The notes: a model not told the origin generated them from the sequence alone. DNA of 39,867 bases from Acholeplasmatales bacterium (GCA_017454375.1 JAFTDB010000023.1:1-39867), one strand, 5' to 3'; positions 9,105 to 17,720 are shown, counted from the first letter of the stretch. Translations and numbers: made by a program.

Positions 9105-9879
9105 ATCTTCTTTTCATAAATGCTTCGTAAGCCACAATAGAAGTAGCTACACCAACATTTAAGCTATTTTGTTTTCCTTCCATTGGAATATATACCTTTA
9201 AATGCTTATGATTGTACCAATCCATATTTATTCCAAATCTTTCATTACCAAATACTAATGCAATTTTATTTTTGTAATCATATTCTTGGTAATCCTTACC
9301 AAGCTCTGGTTCACCTAGATAAATATCATATCCATTAGAAAGTAGATACTCTCTAGCCTCATCATAGCTTGCCATAATAGTTGGAATAATAAGTGATGAA
9401 CCACGAGATGATGATGTAACATTTAAATTATTAATTTTAGTTACAGGATCAACAAGTATTACACCATCAACATTAATTGATTCTAATGTTCTATAAATAG
9501 TACCAATGTTTCCAGGTATTTCTAATTTATCTAATACAACTAAATATTCTTTATCTTTAAAATCATCAAATGTATACTTAGGTAAATTGATTGATGCGAT
9601 AATACCAACATGATTTTCTTTTAAGGCAATAGAAGAATATGTTGATTCTGATATTTCATAAACATTATCAGATACTGTTTTTAAATTCTCTAATAATAAT
9701 TTAGTATCATCATGATATTCTTTATCTACATAAAGAAGTGTATCTATTTTTAAATTGTAATCATATACAATTTGAAGTACTTGTAAATCATCACTAATAG
9801 TTAGATTAGGATATTTAGTAATAGATTTTATTTGATTTTTAAATTCTTTTATTATTTCGCTATTTTTAGCTATTTGCAT
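9103..9879 (-). CDS. TrmH/SpoU-family RNA 2'-O-methyltransferase
   Basis: A 258-aa S-adenosylmethionine-dependent enzyme that 2'-O-methylates tRNA or rRNA ribose. The N-terminal substrate-binding domain (about 1-100) is variable. The C-terminal trefoil-knot domain has all three SpoU motifs: LEIPGNIGTIYRTL, ALVFGNERFGI and YIPMEGKQNSLNVGVA. Motif 2 reads GNER where GNEG is common. ATG at 9879 is preferred over in-frame TTG (9891) and GTG (9888), because GGTGA sits six bases before it. The exact RNA target cannot be told from sequence, so no symbol is given. It is convergent with the ABC pair and divergent from the substrate-binding lipoprotein. Confidence 0.88.
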   Translation of the reverse strand: MQIAKNSEIIKEFKNQIKSITKYPNLTISDDLQVLQIVYDYNLKIDTLLYVDKEYHDDTKLLLENLKTVSDNVYEISESTYSSIALKENHVGIIASINLPKYTFDDFKDKEYLVVLDKLEIPGNIGTIYRTLESINVDGVILVDPVTKINNLNVTSSSRGSSLIIPTIMASYDEAREYLLSNGYDIYLGEPELGKDYQEYDYKNKIALVFGNERFGINMDWYNHKHLKVYIPMEGKQNSLNVGVATSIVAYEAFMKRR

Positions 9880-9896
9880 AATAATCACCAAGTGTT

Positions 9897-9925
9897 ATTG
9901 TATCACATTTTAAATAGTATTTAAA
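9897..9925 (-). promoter_or_regulatory. Promoter of the SpoU methyltransferase gene
   Basis: On the minus strand TTTAAA, 17 bases, then TACAAT preceded by TGA (extended -10), ending 17 bases before the start codon. Confidence 0.5.
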
Positions 9926-9949
9926 TAATCAATGATAGCGTTTTAAAAA

Positions 9950-9965
9950 TGTAATAAATATTACA
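9950..9965. promoter_or_regulatory. 16-bp perfect palindrome, candidate operator
   Basis: TGTAATA-AA-TATTACA is a perfect inverted repeat lying where the -35 region of the downstream lipoprotein promoter would be, in the divergent intergenic region. Placement and symmetry fit a dimeric repressor site. No regulator gene is adjacent, so the protein is unknown. Confidence 0.5.
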
Positions 9966-9981
9966 CTTTTATAAACTCTTG

Positions 9982-9990
9982 TGATATAAT
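9982..9990 (+). promoter_or_regulatory. Extended -10 promoter of the binding-protein operon
   Basis: TG-A-TATAAT is a consensus extended -10 located 20 bases before the ATG. The -35 is poor, and the palindrome at 9950-9965 occupies that place. Confidence 0.6.
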
Positions 9991-10009
9991 AAAATTGGAG
10001 AGGTATTAT

Positions 10010-11035
10010 ATGAAAAAAATATTTTTATCAGCTTTAAGCCTATTATTTATAGGAACAACATTAGTAGGATGTGCAGGTAATGGTAAAGCTACAACTACAA
10101 CAGCTACACCAACTACTACACCTTCACCTACAACAACAGAAACTACATCAGCAGTTTCAACAACTACAAGTACATCAACTACTACAGTAGATGAATATGT
10201 ACTAAAGGGAATTATGCCAGGTGGTGCTCCAGCAGTATCATTTGCAAACTATGTTACAACAAGTAACACAAAGGATAACTACACAGTAGTATCTGACACA
10301 ACATTATTACAACAAGCATTCGCTAAAGGTGAAATGGATATTGTTGTTGCGCCAATTAATATGGGTGCAAACCTTTATAGTAAAGGTAAGAGTACATATA
10401 AATTAGCTTCAGTACTAACTTGGGGTAATTTATATTTTGCAAGTCAAAGAGAAGATTTCACTTTAGCTTCACTAAACAATAGCCCCGTTACTTTCTTTGG
10501 TGAAAACTCAATCAACATGGCTATCGTTGATTATGTACTTACATCTAAAAATATCACAACAGGTGAAAGAACATATTTAGGTTCTACATCAAATACACAA
10601 GAAAAGCTATTAACAGATGCAGAAGCAATTGTATTAGTTGCTGAACCAGCATTATCAGCTGCTAAAACAAAAAAGACAATCAAATCAATTTCTGTTCAAG
10701 AATTATATGCAGAATTAAGCGGAACAGGTTCATATCCACAAGCAGGTCTATTCGTTAGTGCTTCAGCTGTAGCTAACCACAAAGGCTTAGTAGATCAATT
10801 ACTAGTTGACATTAAAGCATCTTGTGATTTAATTAAAACAGATTTAGATACATCAGCTGCTAGTGCATTTGCATTCCTAGGTGCTCCTGGTGTACCAGTA
10901 CTTAAAAATGCTATTCCAGGATCAAATATTGATTATAAGAAAGCATCTGATGTAAAAGAAAAAATTAATGCAGTAGCTAATTTAAAATTAGCATTATTCG
11001 GAGGTGCATTACCTCAAGATGAGTTCTACTACTAA
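10010..11035 (+). CDS. ABC substrate-binding lipoprotein, NitT/TauT (NMT1-like) type
   Basis: A 341-aa predicted surface lipoprotein. The signal peptide MKKIFLSALSLLFIGTTLVGC has the lipobox LVGC. A 45-residue Thr/Ser/Pro-rich linker follows, then a periplasmic-binding fold of the SsuA/TauA/NMT1 kind: GIMPGGAPAVSFANY near the mature N-terminus, then alternating segments such as GEMDIVVAPINMGANLY, TFFGENSINMAIVDY and AIVLVAEPALSAAK. GGAGAGG precedes the ATG; the in-frame TTG at 9995 is unlikely. The gene overlaps the next, a permease, by 17 bases. Ligands of this class are small organic or inorganic anions, amines or pyrimidine precursors. The ligand here is not determinable. The extended -10 and palindrome upstream suggest repression by an effector. 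Confidence 0.8.
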   Translation: MKKIFLSALSLLFIGTTLVGCAGNGKATTTTATPTTTPSPTTTETTSAVSTTTSTSTTTVDEYVLKGIMPGGAPAVSFANYVTTSNTKDNYTVVSDTTLLQQAFAKGEMDIVVAPINMGANLYSKGKSTYKLASVLTWGNLYFASQREDFTLASLNNSPVTFFGENSINMAIVDYVLTSKNITTGERTYLGSTSNTQEKLLTDAEAIVLVAEPALSAAKTKKTIKSISVQELYAELSGTGSYPQAGLFVSASAVANHKGLVDQLLVDIKASCDLIKTDLDTSAASAFAFLGAPGVPVLKNAIPGSNIDYKKASDVKEKINAVANLKLALFGGALPQDEFYY

Positions 11036-11807
11036 AAAGAGGATTGAAAATTTAATATTATTTATTATTGGAATTATCCTAATTGGTGTAATTTTACAAT
11101 TATTATCAATGATGAAAAATGATAATTTCTTATTTCCTAATGTGTTTGAAATAATCAAATCATTTTTCATATTGCTTGGACAAGGTCAAACATATATCTA
11201 TATACTTTGGACATTGTTACACCTATTAATCTCATTTATGTTTAGCTTTATTATAGGCTTTGCTCTTGGTATGATTGCGGGATTCCATCCTAGATTTGCA
11301 ACAATTATGAAGCCTATGATGATATTCCTACGTTCTATTCCAATTATTGTGCTACTTGTAATAATCATGTTTTTACTTGATTATTCATATACTCCTGTAG
11401 TATCAGCTACATTAATATTGATTCCAATCATTTATGAGAATGTAAAGAATGGTATAGCTAATATTGATCAAGATTTTAAGGATGTATATAGATTGCAATC
11501 TAACTTTAATCATAGAGTATTATTAAGAGTATATGTACCACTAATATCATCTAATATTAAGACAGCTATATCTAATATGGTTGGTATGGGTATTAAGGTT
11601 ATTGTAACAACTGAATATATATCAGGAGCTAACAATACACTAGGTAAAGCAATCATATTAGAAATTCAAAATATGAACTATGAATTAATTTATGCATATA
11701 GTATTATTATGGTATTAATAGTAGTACTTGTAGAATGGTTACCAGTTTGGATATTTAAATTAATCAATTTAATCTTATATGGTAAGAACACAAAAATAGA
11801 GAGTTAA
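11019..11807 (+). CDS. ABC transporter permease, NitT/TauT (SsuC-like) family
   Basis: A 262-aa inner-membrane permease with about six hydrophobic segments (for example LILFIIGIILIGVILQL near the start and IIMVLIVVLVEWLPVWIF near the end). The cytoplasmic ATPase-contact loop is in the YENVKNGIANIDQDFKDVYR region, in the position of the EAA loop of BPD_transp_1 permeases. It starts inside the binding-protein gene, so translation is probably coupled. GGAGG is 14 bases upstream of the chosen ATG, a long spacing. A GTG at 11004 is in frame but overlaps that site. No ATP-binding subunit is encoded next to it, which is unusual because these systems need one. A shared or distant ATPase is expected. 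Confidence 0.85.
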   Translation: MSSTTKKRIENLILFIIGIILIGVILQLLSMMKNDNFLFPNVFEIIKSFFILLGQGQTYIYILWTLLHLLISFMFSFIIGFALGMIAGFHPRFATIMKPMMIFLRSIPIIVLLVIIMFLLDYSYTPVVSATLILIPIIYENVKNGIANIDQDFKDVYRLQSNFNHRVLLRVYVPLISSNIKTAISNMVGMGIKVIVTTEYISGANNTLGKAIILEIQNMNYELIYAYSIIMVLIVVLVEWLPVWIFKLINLILYGKNTKIES

Positions 11808-11822
11808 AAACTCTCTTTTTTT
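11798..11822 (+). terminator. Intrinsic terminator of the binding-protein/permease operon
   Basis: Stem AGAGAGTT / AACTCTCT with AAA loop followed by a T-run; it overlaps the permease stop codon. Confidence 0.9.
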
Positions 11823-11825
11823 ATG

Positions 11826-11834
11826 TGTTAAAAT
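11826..11834 (+). promoter_or_regulatory. Probable extended -10 promoter of the MATE gene
   Basis: TG-T-TAAAAT starts just after the terminator T-run and 39 bases before the ATG. No -35 is recognisable. Confidence 0.4.
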
Positions 11835-11872
11835 GTAGTAAAATTACATCGTTATAAATTGAAGGTGAATTG

Positions 11873-13222
11873 ATGGATAGAAGTGAAAGTTATTATAAAA
11901 AAATGACTGAAACTAAAGTATCAAAATTAATAATATTATTAGGCATACCAACAACCGTATCTATGCTGATAACTAATATCTATAATATGGTTGATACATA
12001 TTTCGTTGGTGGTCTTGGAACAAGTGCTCAGGCCGCAACTGGTATATTATTTACACTTCAATGTATCATTCAGGCTATAGCCTTTATGCTAGGGCATGGA
12101 TCTGGTACTAATGTAAGCAAGGAGCTTGCGGATAGAAATGTAAGCAGGGCCTCTAAATATGTTTCAACTGCCTTTTTTATGGGACTATTTTTAGGGTTTG
12201 CCTTATTGGTATTTGGTCTAATATTTTTAGAGCCATTTATGTATATGCTAGGAAGCAGTGATACAGTACTACCTTATGCCAAGGAATATGGTATGTGGGT
12301 TTTAATTAGTGCGCCATTTATGGTAGGGGCATTAATATTAAATAATAACCTACGTTATGAGGGAAAGGCCTTTTATGCGATGATAGGGCTTGGCCTTGGT
12401 GGTGTATTAAATATGTTTGGAGATTATGTCTTTATAAAAATATTTAATATGGGTATCTTTGGCGCCGGTATGTCTACAGGTATATCACAAATTATAAGCT
12501 TTGCTGTATTAGTATTTTTCTATTATGCTAAGGCCCAATCAAAGATATCATTTAGATATGTTACAAAAGAACTAATGCTTAATTTCGATATCGTAAGGGC
12601 AGGATTCCCGTCGCTATTAAGACAAGGTCTTGCAAGTATCTCAAGTGGTATATTAAATAACTTAACTAAGCCATTTGGTGATAGTGCTGTAGCGGCAATG
12701 AGTGTTGTTAATAAGTGCTCATCATTTGTTATGTGTGTTGGTCTTGGTATTGGTCAAGGCTTACAGCCAGTTTCAGCTTATAATTTCCGTGTTAAAAAAT
12801 ATCAAAGAGTAAAAGATGGCGCTATATTTACAGCCTTCTTTGGAACAGGACTAGTGGCCATACTTTCTCTTGCAGGAATGATTTTCCCAAGAGAAATAAT
12901 TTATTTATTTAACCATGACCAGGAAGTAATAGATTATGGTTATATGGCATTAAAATATGCCTCTATAGGCTTGTTATTTATGCCTTTATCTAATGTGACT
13001 AATATGTTATTCCAAAGTATAAGAAAAAGCGAATTAGCCTCATTTTTAGCCATCCTACGAGGTGGTTTGATGTTTATACCACTTTTATATATTTTCCAGG
13101 CAATGAATCTAGGTTTTACAGGTATTGCGATATCACAGCCAATTGCGGATGTATTAACAGGATTAGTATCTGCCCCATTCTTAATGGGCTTCATACTTAA
13201 AAATCACGGTAAAAATGATTAG
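11873..13222 (+). CDS. MATE-family multidrug/metabolite efflux pump
   Basis: A 449-aa integral membrane protein of normal MATE length with about twelve hydrophobic segments. The start MTETKVSKLIILLGIPTTVSM and the following NIYNMVDTYFVGGLGTSAQAA are typical of the Bacillota DinF/NorM-like branch, as is the second-half match AGFPSLLRQGLASISSGILNN. It exports cationic drugs or metabolites in exchange for Na+ or H+; the substrate is not predictable. GAAGGTGA precedes the ATG, with an in-frame TTG one codon earlier. It appears monocistronic: a terminator and promoter lie before it, and a separate -10 box precedes the following peptidase. Confidence 0.93.
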   Translation: MDRSESYYKKMTETKVSKLIILLGIPTTVSMLITNIYNMVDTYFVGGLGTSAQAATGILFTLQCIIQAIAFMLGHGSGTNVSKELADRNVSRASKYVSTAFFMGLFLGFALLVFGLIFLEPFMYMLGSSDTVLPYAKEYGMWVLISAPFMVGALILNNNLRYEGKAFYAMIGLGLGGVLNMFGDYVFIKIFNMGIFGAGMSTGISQIISFAVLVFFYYAKAQSKISFRYVTKELMLNFDIVRAGFPSLLRQGLASISSGILNNLTKPFGDSAVAAMSVVNKCSSFVMCVGLGIGQGLQPVSAYNFRVKKYQRVKDGAIFTAFFGTGLVAILSLAGMIFPREIIYLFNHDQEVIDYGYMALKYASIGLLFMPLSNVTNMLFQSIRKSELASFLAILRGGLMFIPLLYIFQAMNLGFTGIAISQPIADVLTGLVSAPFLMGFILKNHGKND

Positions 13223-13241
13223 TAATTAAATAATTTATATG

Positions 13242-13247
13242 TATAAT
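13242..13247 (+). promoter_or_regulatory. Possible promoter of the carboxypeptidase gene
   Basis: TATAAT directly preceded by TG, 22 bases before the ATG; the -35 is weak. Readthrough from the MATE gene is an alternative. Confidence 0.4.
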
Positions 13248-13269
13248 ATAAAAAAAGGGAGAGAAGAAA

Positions 13270-14760
13270 ATGGATAAATTAAAAGAGTTGTATAAAAAGC
13301 TAGAATTAATTCGTATATATGGTCACGCAATGGGTGTTGTTGGCTTCGACTTTGAAACAAGCGTACCTAAAAAGGCTATGGAAAATGAAAGTGAAACAAT
13401 GGCCTTCTTATCAAATGAAGCATTTAAGATTTCAAAATCAAAAGCTTTTGAAAAGCTAGTAATTGAATTATATCAAGAAGTTGATTCATTAGATTATTTA
13501 GATCAAGTACTAGTTAAGGATTTATATGAATCATATTTAAAAAATAAAAATATTACACCTAAGATGGATTTAAAATTTTCTAAGGTTTACAATCAGGCAT
13601 ATATTGATTGGTTAACTGCTAAGAAAGAAAATAATTATAAAAAATATGTACCATCTTTAAAAAAGGTTATTGAAGTATCAAAGAAGAAAATTGAATTAAG
13701 AGATAATCATTTTGATGACATTTATGATGAAATGCTTAATGATAATGAAAAGGGCTTATTACAAGAAGATTTAGATAAATTCTTTGATGAATTAAAGGAA
13801 GGTCTAATTACTTTATTAAATAAGATTAAAAATTCTAAGAAGAAGATTAGAACAGACTTCCTAAGAAGACAGGCCCCAATTTATAAACAAGAAACATTCT
13901 CTAAATATTTACTTGAATTAAATGGATTTGATTTTGATAGAGGATATTTATCAACAACAGAACATCCATTTACATTACCACTTGCCAAGGATGATGCCCG
14001 TGTAACAACTCATTATTATGAAGATATGGTTATGTCTAATATCTATTCAATTATTCATGAGGGCGGACATGCTATCCTAATGCAAAATGAACCAGATGAG
14101 GACTACGCTCATTATATTAATGATAATGTATCAAATGGTAAGCATGAGTCAGTTTCACGCTTCTTTGAAAATATCATTGGTCGTTCAAAGGCTTATGTTC
14201 ATCTGATTTATCCTAAATTCCAAGAAGTATTTGACGAGTTTAGAGATGTTAGTGAACAAGAATTTTATGAAGCAATTAACGTAGTAGAGCCAAGCCTAAT
14301 TAGAACTGAAGCAGATGAGGTTACATATGGACTACATATCGTTATCCGCTATGAAATGGAAAAGCTACTTACAAGCGGTAAGCTTCAGGTTAAGGATGCT
14401 AATAAGAAGTGGAATGAATTATATAAAGAATATTTAGGTATTAAACCTAAGAATGATAGTGAAGGTATCCTTCAGGATGTTCACTGGACAAGTGGCTTTG
14501 GATATTTCCCAAGCTATGCATTAGGTAATGCATATAATGCAATGTACCTAAAAGAATTCAAAAAAGAATATGACTTTGATGAGGTAGTATCAAAGGGTGA
14601 CTTTAAAACAATTAATAATTGGTTAAAGGAACATGTATTTAAAGAAGCTAATCATTTAGATTCAAAGGAATGGATAAAAAAGATTACTAATAAGGATTTA
14701 ACAGCTAAAGATTTCATTGAATATCTAAATGAAAAATATAAAGATATTTATGACCTATAA
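13270..14760 (+). CDS. Metallocarboxypeptidase, family M32 (Taq-type)
   Basis: A 496-aa cytoplasmic zinc carboxypeptidase that trims C-terminal residues from peptides. Zinc site: HEGGH at 263-267 (the HExxH motif) and the third ligand Glu300 in HESVSRFFEN, the M32 HESxS...EN signature. EADEVTYGLHIVIRYEME at about 347-364 and the late WTSGFGYFPSYALGNAYNA stretch are further family blocks. The length is normal. GGGAGAG precedes the ATG by six bases. It lacks a signal peptide. It ends in a terminator shared with the convergent lipoprotein gene. Likely role: peptide recycling for amino acids. Confidence 0.95.
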   Translation: MDKLKELYKKLELIRIYGHAMGVVGFDFETSVPKKAMENESETMAFLSNEAFKISKSKAFEKLVIELYQEVDSLDYLDQVLVKDLYESYLKNKNITPKMDLKFSKVYNQAYIDWLTAKKENNYKKYVPSLKKVIEVSKKKIELRDNHFDDIYDEMLNDNEKGLLQEDLDKFFDELKEGLITLLNKIKNSKKKIRTDFLRRQAPIYKQETFSKYLLELNGFDFDRGYLSTTEHPFTLPLAKDDARVTTHYYEDMVMSNIYSIIHEGGHAILMQNEPDEDYAHYINDNVSNGKHESVSRFFENIIGRSKAYVHLIYPKFQEVFDEFRDVSEQEFYEAINVVEPSLIRTEADEVTYGLHIVIRYEMEKLLTSGKLQVKDANKKWNELYKEYLGIKPKNDSEGILQDVHWTSGFGYFPSYALGNAYNAMYLKEFKKEYDFDEVVSKGDFKTINNWLKEHVFKEANHLDSKEWIKKITNKDLTAKDFIEYLNEKYKDIYDL

Positions 14761-14761
14761 A

Positions 14762-14792
14762 AAAACTGCGAATTTTCGCAGTTTTCTTTTTA
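14762..14792. terminator. Bidirectional terminator
   Basis: An 11-bp stem AAAACTGCGAA / TTCGCAGTTTT with a tight loop, A-run before and T-run after; it serves the carboxypeptidase (+) and the pectate-lyase-like lipoprotein (-). Confidence 0.88.
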
Positions 14793-16841
14793 ATTATTAT
14801 AAGTACCACATTCAGCATTTAATGTTGATTCTAATTCATCAAGTGCGATTAGCTCTGGGTTAATTGGCTTTTCATTATCCTTATTATGCCAATCAAATGA
14901 AGTAGAGCTTAATTTAGAATATGATGAGAATGTGCCATCATCACTACCACCTACTCTAGGGGTAGAAGTTGGAGTTTGTTGGTATGATACGTTAACTAGC
15001 TTAAAGCCCGCAGTTTGTGATGCTGATTCATTATTTTTTAAGATTTCTAATACGCCCTTAACAATTACATTTTCAGCATATAAATCTGCATTATAGCTTA
15101 GTAGCATACCTTGTGAAACAAGAGCACATTTATATTTAGAATTTAAATTATTAATTGCTTTTGCTCCAATAATCTTTGTTCTATAAGTGTAATAATCAAG
15201 TGAATCAATTACTGTATTATATAAGTAGGCAAAGCCGCCTCTAACCTTTGGTAGACGATCTTCAATATTCTTTATATAGCAATTACCAAATGTTACATAT
15301 AATTTAGTATTGAATGATTCATCATCCTCTCTATCTCCGCATAAGAAGCCTTTCTTTTGTGGGATAGCTATACCATATAATATATCTTCAAATGATAGCT
15401 CATATGTATCTCTTAAAGTTTTATAATATAAATATTTACATGCGTAAGATGAATCAGTTTTTGATCTTTGGTAATCAGCTTCAATATTTTCCATCATTTT
15501 ATATAAATATCCATCATGATCATCAGAGCCAGCATTGAATTTACAATTTGTTATAGCTACATTCTCTGTACCATCTCCATCATATGGGGCTCTAGTATAA
15601 GTATATAGCTTCATAGACTTATTACCATTTTTATCAATTTTAATTGAACCATCAGATTCATAATTATATACACATGTAGTGTAATCTGGATTAGCTATAT
15701 CGATTATTCCATCATAAGCTTTACCAAATGTACAATGATCAATTACGACATTACCGCAAAAAGATATTTTGAAGTATGCCCATCCAAATACATCATAATC
15801 ACCAATTACATATGATGGTGAAGAAGATGCTGAATCCTCCCATTGCCATAATTCATCAAATTCTAGATTTTTAATTGTTACATTATGACAGCTTGTTAGC
15901 TTGATTCCACCATGAGTTATCTTGGCACCATTTTTAGAAAATATTTCTAAATTAGATATGCCCTCAATTTTTAATTGAGACATACCGTTTTCTGTAAACA
16001 TATCTGATAATGTAATACCTAGGGTATTATTATCAATCTTTGCTTGTTGTTTAGAAGAGAAATTATCAATTATACCAGATGATTTAGCAGTACTTGATAA
16101 TTTATAATAACCTAAATCTAAATCATTTAAAATTTCTATTCTGGTTACAATTCCTTTTTTATTTAATGTTTGGACTAATGAGCTTGTCTCATCATCCCAA
16201 CTATTAGTGTAATCATATTTAGCTAATTTAATTGCCTCAACTAATTCCTCAACAGTTGAGACCTTTTTATATGTATCTGTATAGATAGCAGTAACAGTGA
16301 TATCATCTAAGAATACATAATCATCATCTAATATTTCACCATCAAGCTCAAATCCTACAAATTCGCAGCCTGGTCTTACTACCTCATATTCAAAATCAGA
16401 TAGCTTAGATGTTCTAACAGCTTGTTTGCCAATTGTGTTATCACCATCATGAACTGTTACATAAACTGTTCTTACACGTTCTTCATATTTAGCATATAGT
16501 GTTAGATTATCTGTAACCCTACGATCAAATGAATATGGGCTTTCAAGAGATTCCTCTGTGCACCAGCAATCAAACACATAATCATAGGTTTCTGTTGAAG
16601 CCTTTAACGGATTTGTAGGCTTAGCTACATTCTCTCCATAATTCACTGTTAGAGTGTATGACTCTTCGCCATTTAATGGGTAGAATGTTACACTTCTAGA
16701 GATGTTTGTTGAAGTAGTATTTGTAGTAGTATTTGGGGTTGTGGTAGGCGCCAATGTTGTAGTTGAGGTTGCTACGGCACCACCTCCACAAGATGTTAAT
16801 AATAAAACTGATACTGCAATTAATATTTTAGATTTTTTCAT
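14790..16841 (-). CDS. Lipoprotein with InlB-type repeats and pectate-lyase-like beta-helix
   Basis: A 683-aa predicted surface protein. The signal peptide MKKSKILIAVSVLLLTSC has lipobox LTSC (Cys18), then a Thr-rich linker to about residue 46. One InlB_B (Listeria-Bacteroides) repeat lies at about 50-120 (SVTFYPLNGEE ... LTLYAKYEE), and a second weaker one at 123-190. The rest looks like a right-handed parallel beta-helix: repeated NVTIKNLEF, NVVIDHCTFGKAYDGIIDI and NVAITNCKFNAGSDDHDG turns, then TFGNCYIKNIEDRLPKVRGG. This follows the PL1 pectate lyase pattern (vtfhhN...nv.dR.PrvR.G). It may bind or cleave pectin-like or host glycans. Activity is unproven, because residues around the PL1 Ca site are only partly recognisable. 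It is single-gene, with its own promoter. Confidence 0.78.
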   Translation of the reverse strand: MKKSKILIAVSVLLLTSCGGGAVATSTTTLAPTTTPNTTTNTTSTNISRSVTFYPLNGEESYTLTVNYGENVAKPTNPLKASTETYDYVFDCWCTEESLESPYSFDRRVTDNLTLYAKYEERVRTVYVTVHDGDNTIGKQAVRTSKLSDFEYEVVRPGCEFVGFELDGEILDDDYVFLDDITVTAIYTDTYKKVSTVEELVEAIKLAKYDYTNSWDDETSSLVQTLNKKGIVTRIEILNDLDLGYYKLSSTAKSSGIIDNFSSKQQAKIDNNTLGITLSDMFTENGMSQLKIEGISNLEIFSKNGAKITHGGIKLTSCHNVTIKNLEFDELWQWEDSASSSPSYVIGDYDVFGWAYFKISFCGNVVIDHCTFGKAYDGIIDIANPDYTTCVYNYESDGSIKIDKNGNKSMKLYTYTRAPYDGDGTENVAITNCKFNAGSDDHDGYLYKMMENIEADYQRSKTDSSYACKYLYYKTLRDTYELSFEDILYGIAIPQKKGFLCGDREDDESFNTKLYVTFGNCYIKNIEDRLPKVRGGFAYLYNTVIDSLDYYTYRTKIIGAKAINNLNSKYKCALVSQGMLLSYNADLYAENVIVKGVLEILKNNESASQTAGFKLVNVSYQQTPTSTPRVGGSDDGTFSSYSKLSSTSFDWHNKDNEKPINPELIALDELESTLNAECGTYNN

Positions 16842-16864
16842 TTTATCAATTTCCTTTTGGGCAT

Positions 16865-16893
16865 ATTATAATAATAATATGAAATTTTTGCAA
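16865..16893 (-). promoter_or_regulatory. Promoter of the pectate-lyase-like lipoprotein gene
   Basis: On the minus strand TTGCAA, 17 bases, TATAAT, ending 23 bases before the ATG, which has an AAGGAAA site. Confidence 0.65.
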
Positions 16894-16904
16894 GAAGCTT
16901 GTAA
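16888..16904. promoter_or_regulatory. Imperfect palindrome over the -35 box
   Basis: TTGCAAG-AAG-CTTGTAA, one mismatch in 7-bp arms, overlapping the -35 of the minus-strand promoter. A possible operator; weak evidence. Confidence 0.3.
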
Positions 16905-16920
16905 ATGTAGCCAAAATTAT

Positions 16921-16949
16921 TTGAAAATGAAAAATAAAAATGGTATTAT
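16921..16949 (+). promoter_or_regulatory. Promoter of the tcdA cluster
   Basis: TTGAAA, 17 bases, TATTAT with an upstream TG-G (extended -10), 45 bases before the tcdA ATG. Confidence 0.7.
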
Positions 16950-16994
16950 AGTATAAAGAAATAATTTGACTTTACATAGTAAAAGAGGGCTAAA

Positions 16995-17720
16995 ATGGGA
17001 CATCAATTCGATAGAATAGCTATACTATTTGGTGATGACTATTTAAATAAATTAAAAAATAAAAAAGTTGCTATATTTGGTGTAGGTGGAGTTGGTGGCT
17101 ACGTTTGTGAAGGCCTAGCAAGAAGCGGTATTTCAAATTTTGTTTTAGTCGACGCAGATGATGTTGATGAAACAAACCTTAATCGCCAAATTATCTCAAC
17201 TATTGATAACATTGGTTTAGATAAGGTTGATGTCATGAAACAAAGAATTTTATCTATCAATCCAGAGGCAAATGTTGAAATCCATAAATGTTTTTACTTG
17301 CCTGAAAATTCAAATGATTTTGATTTTAGTAGTTATGATTATGTAGTAGATGCGGTAGACACTGTATCTGCAAAAATATCTATAATAACAAAGGCTAAGG
17401 AGGCATCTAAGCCTGTTATATCAGCTATGGGGGCTGGTAATAAGCTAGATCCTACAAAGCTTATAGTATGTGATATATCTAAAACCGATACAGACCCACT
17501 TTCTAGGACTATGCGTTATGAGCTTAGAAAGCGTGGAGTAAAGGGTGTAAAGGTAGTTTATTCAAAGGAACTACCAATTGAGGTAGAAAAGAAGATTACC
17601 TCAGAAGAAAGTGGTAAGGTAATACCTGGGTCAATGATGTTTGTCCCAGCTACAATGGGTATTATTATGGCAAAAGAGATAATAAATGATTTAATAAAAG
17701 AAAAAGGGGTGGACTTATGA
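16995..17720 (+). CDS. tcdA: tRNA threonylcarbamoyladenosine dehydratase TcdA
   Basis: A 241-aa E1-like (ThiF/MoeB fold) enzyme. TcdA uses ATP to cyclise t6A at position 37 of ANN-decoding tRNAs to ct6A. Evidence: start HQFDRIAILFGDDYLNKL, nucleotide-binding GVGGVGG at 29-35, DADDVDETNLNRQ, and the TcdA-specific SAMGAGNKLDPTKL followed by DISKTDTDPLSRTMRYELRKRG. The length is normal. The ATG has an AGAGGG site. The stop is TGA, overlapping the ATG of the next gene by four bases (ATGA), so translational coupling is likely. This TGA also shows UGA is a stop here. Its partners in other bacteria (CsdA/CsdE) are not adjacent. Confidence 0.92.
   Translation: MGHQFDRIAILFGDDYLNKLKNKKVAIFGVGGVGGYVCEGLARSGISNFVLVDADDVDETNLNRQIISTIDNIGLDKVDVMKQRILSINPEANVEIHKCFYLPENSNDFDFSSYDYVVDAVDTVSAKISIITKAKEASKPVISAMGAGNKLDPTKLIVCDISKTDTDPLSRTMRYELRKRGVKGVKVVYSKELPIEVEKKITSEESGKVIPGSMMFVPATMGIIMAKEIINDLIKEKGVDL

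Noticed and set aside
16702..16956. Plus-strand Val-rich open frame opposite a lipoprotein N-terminus
   Set aside because: Its Val-rich start is the antisense of the Thr linker codons; it crosses the promoter region and has no family features.
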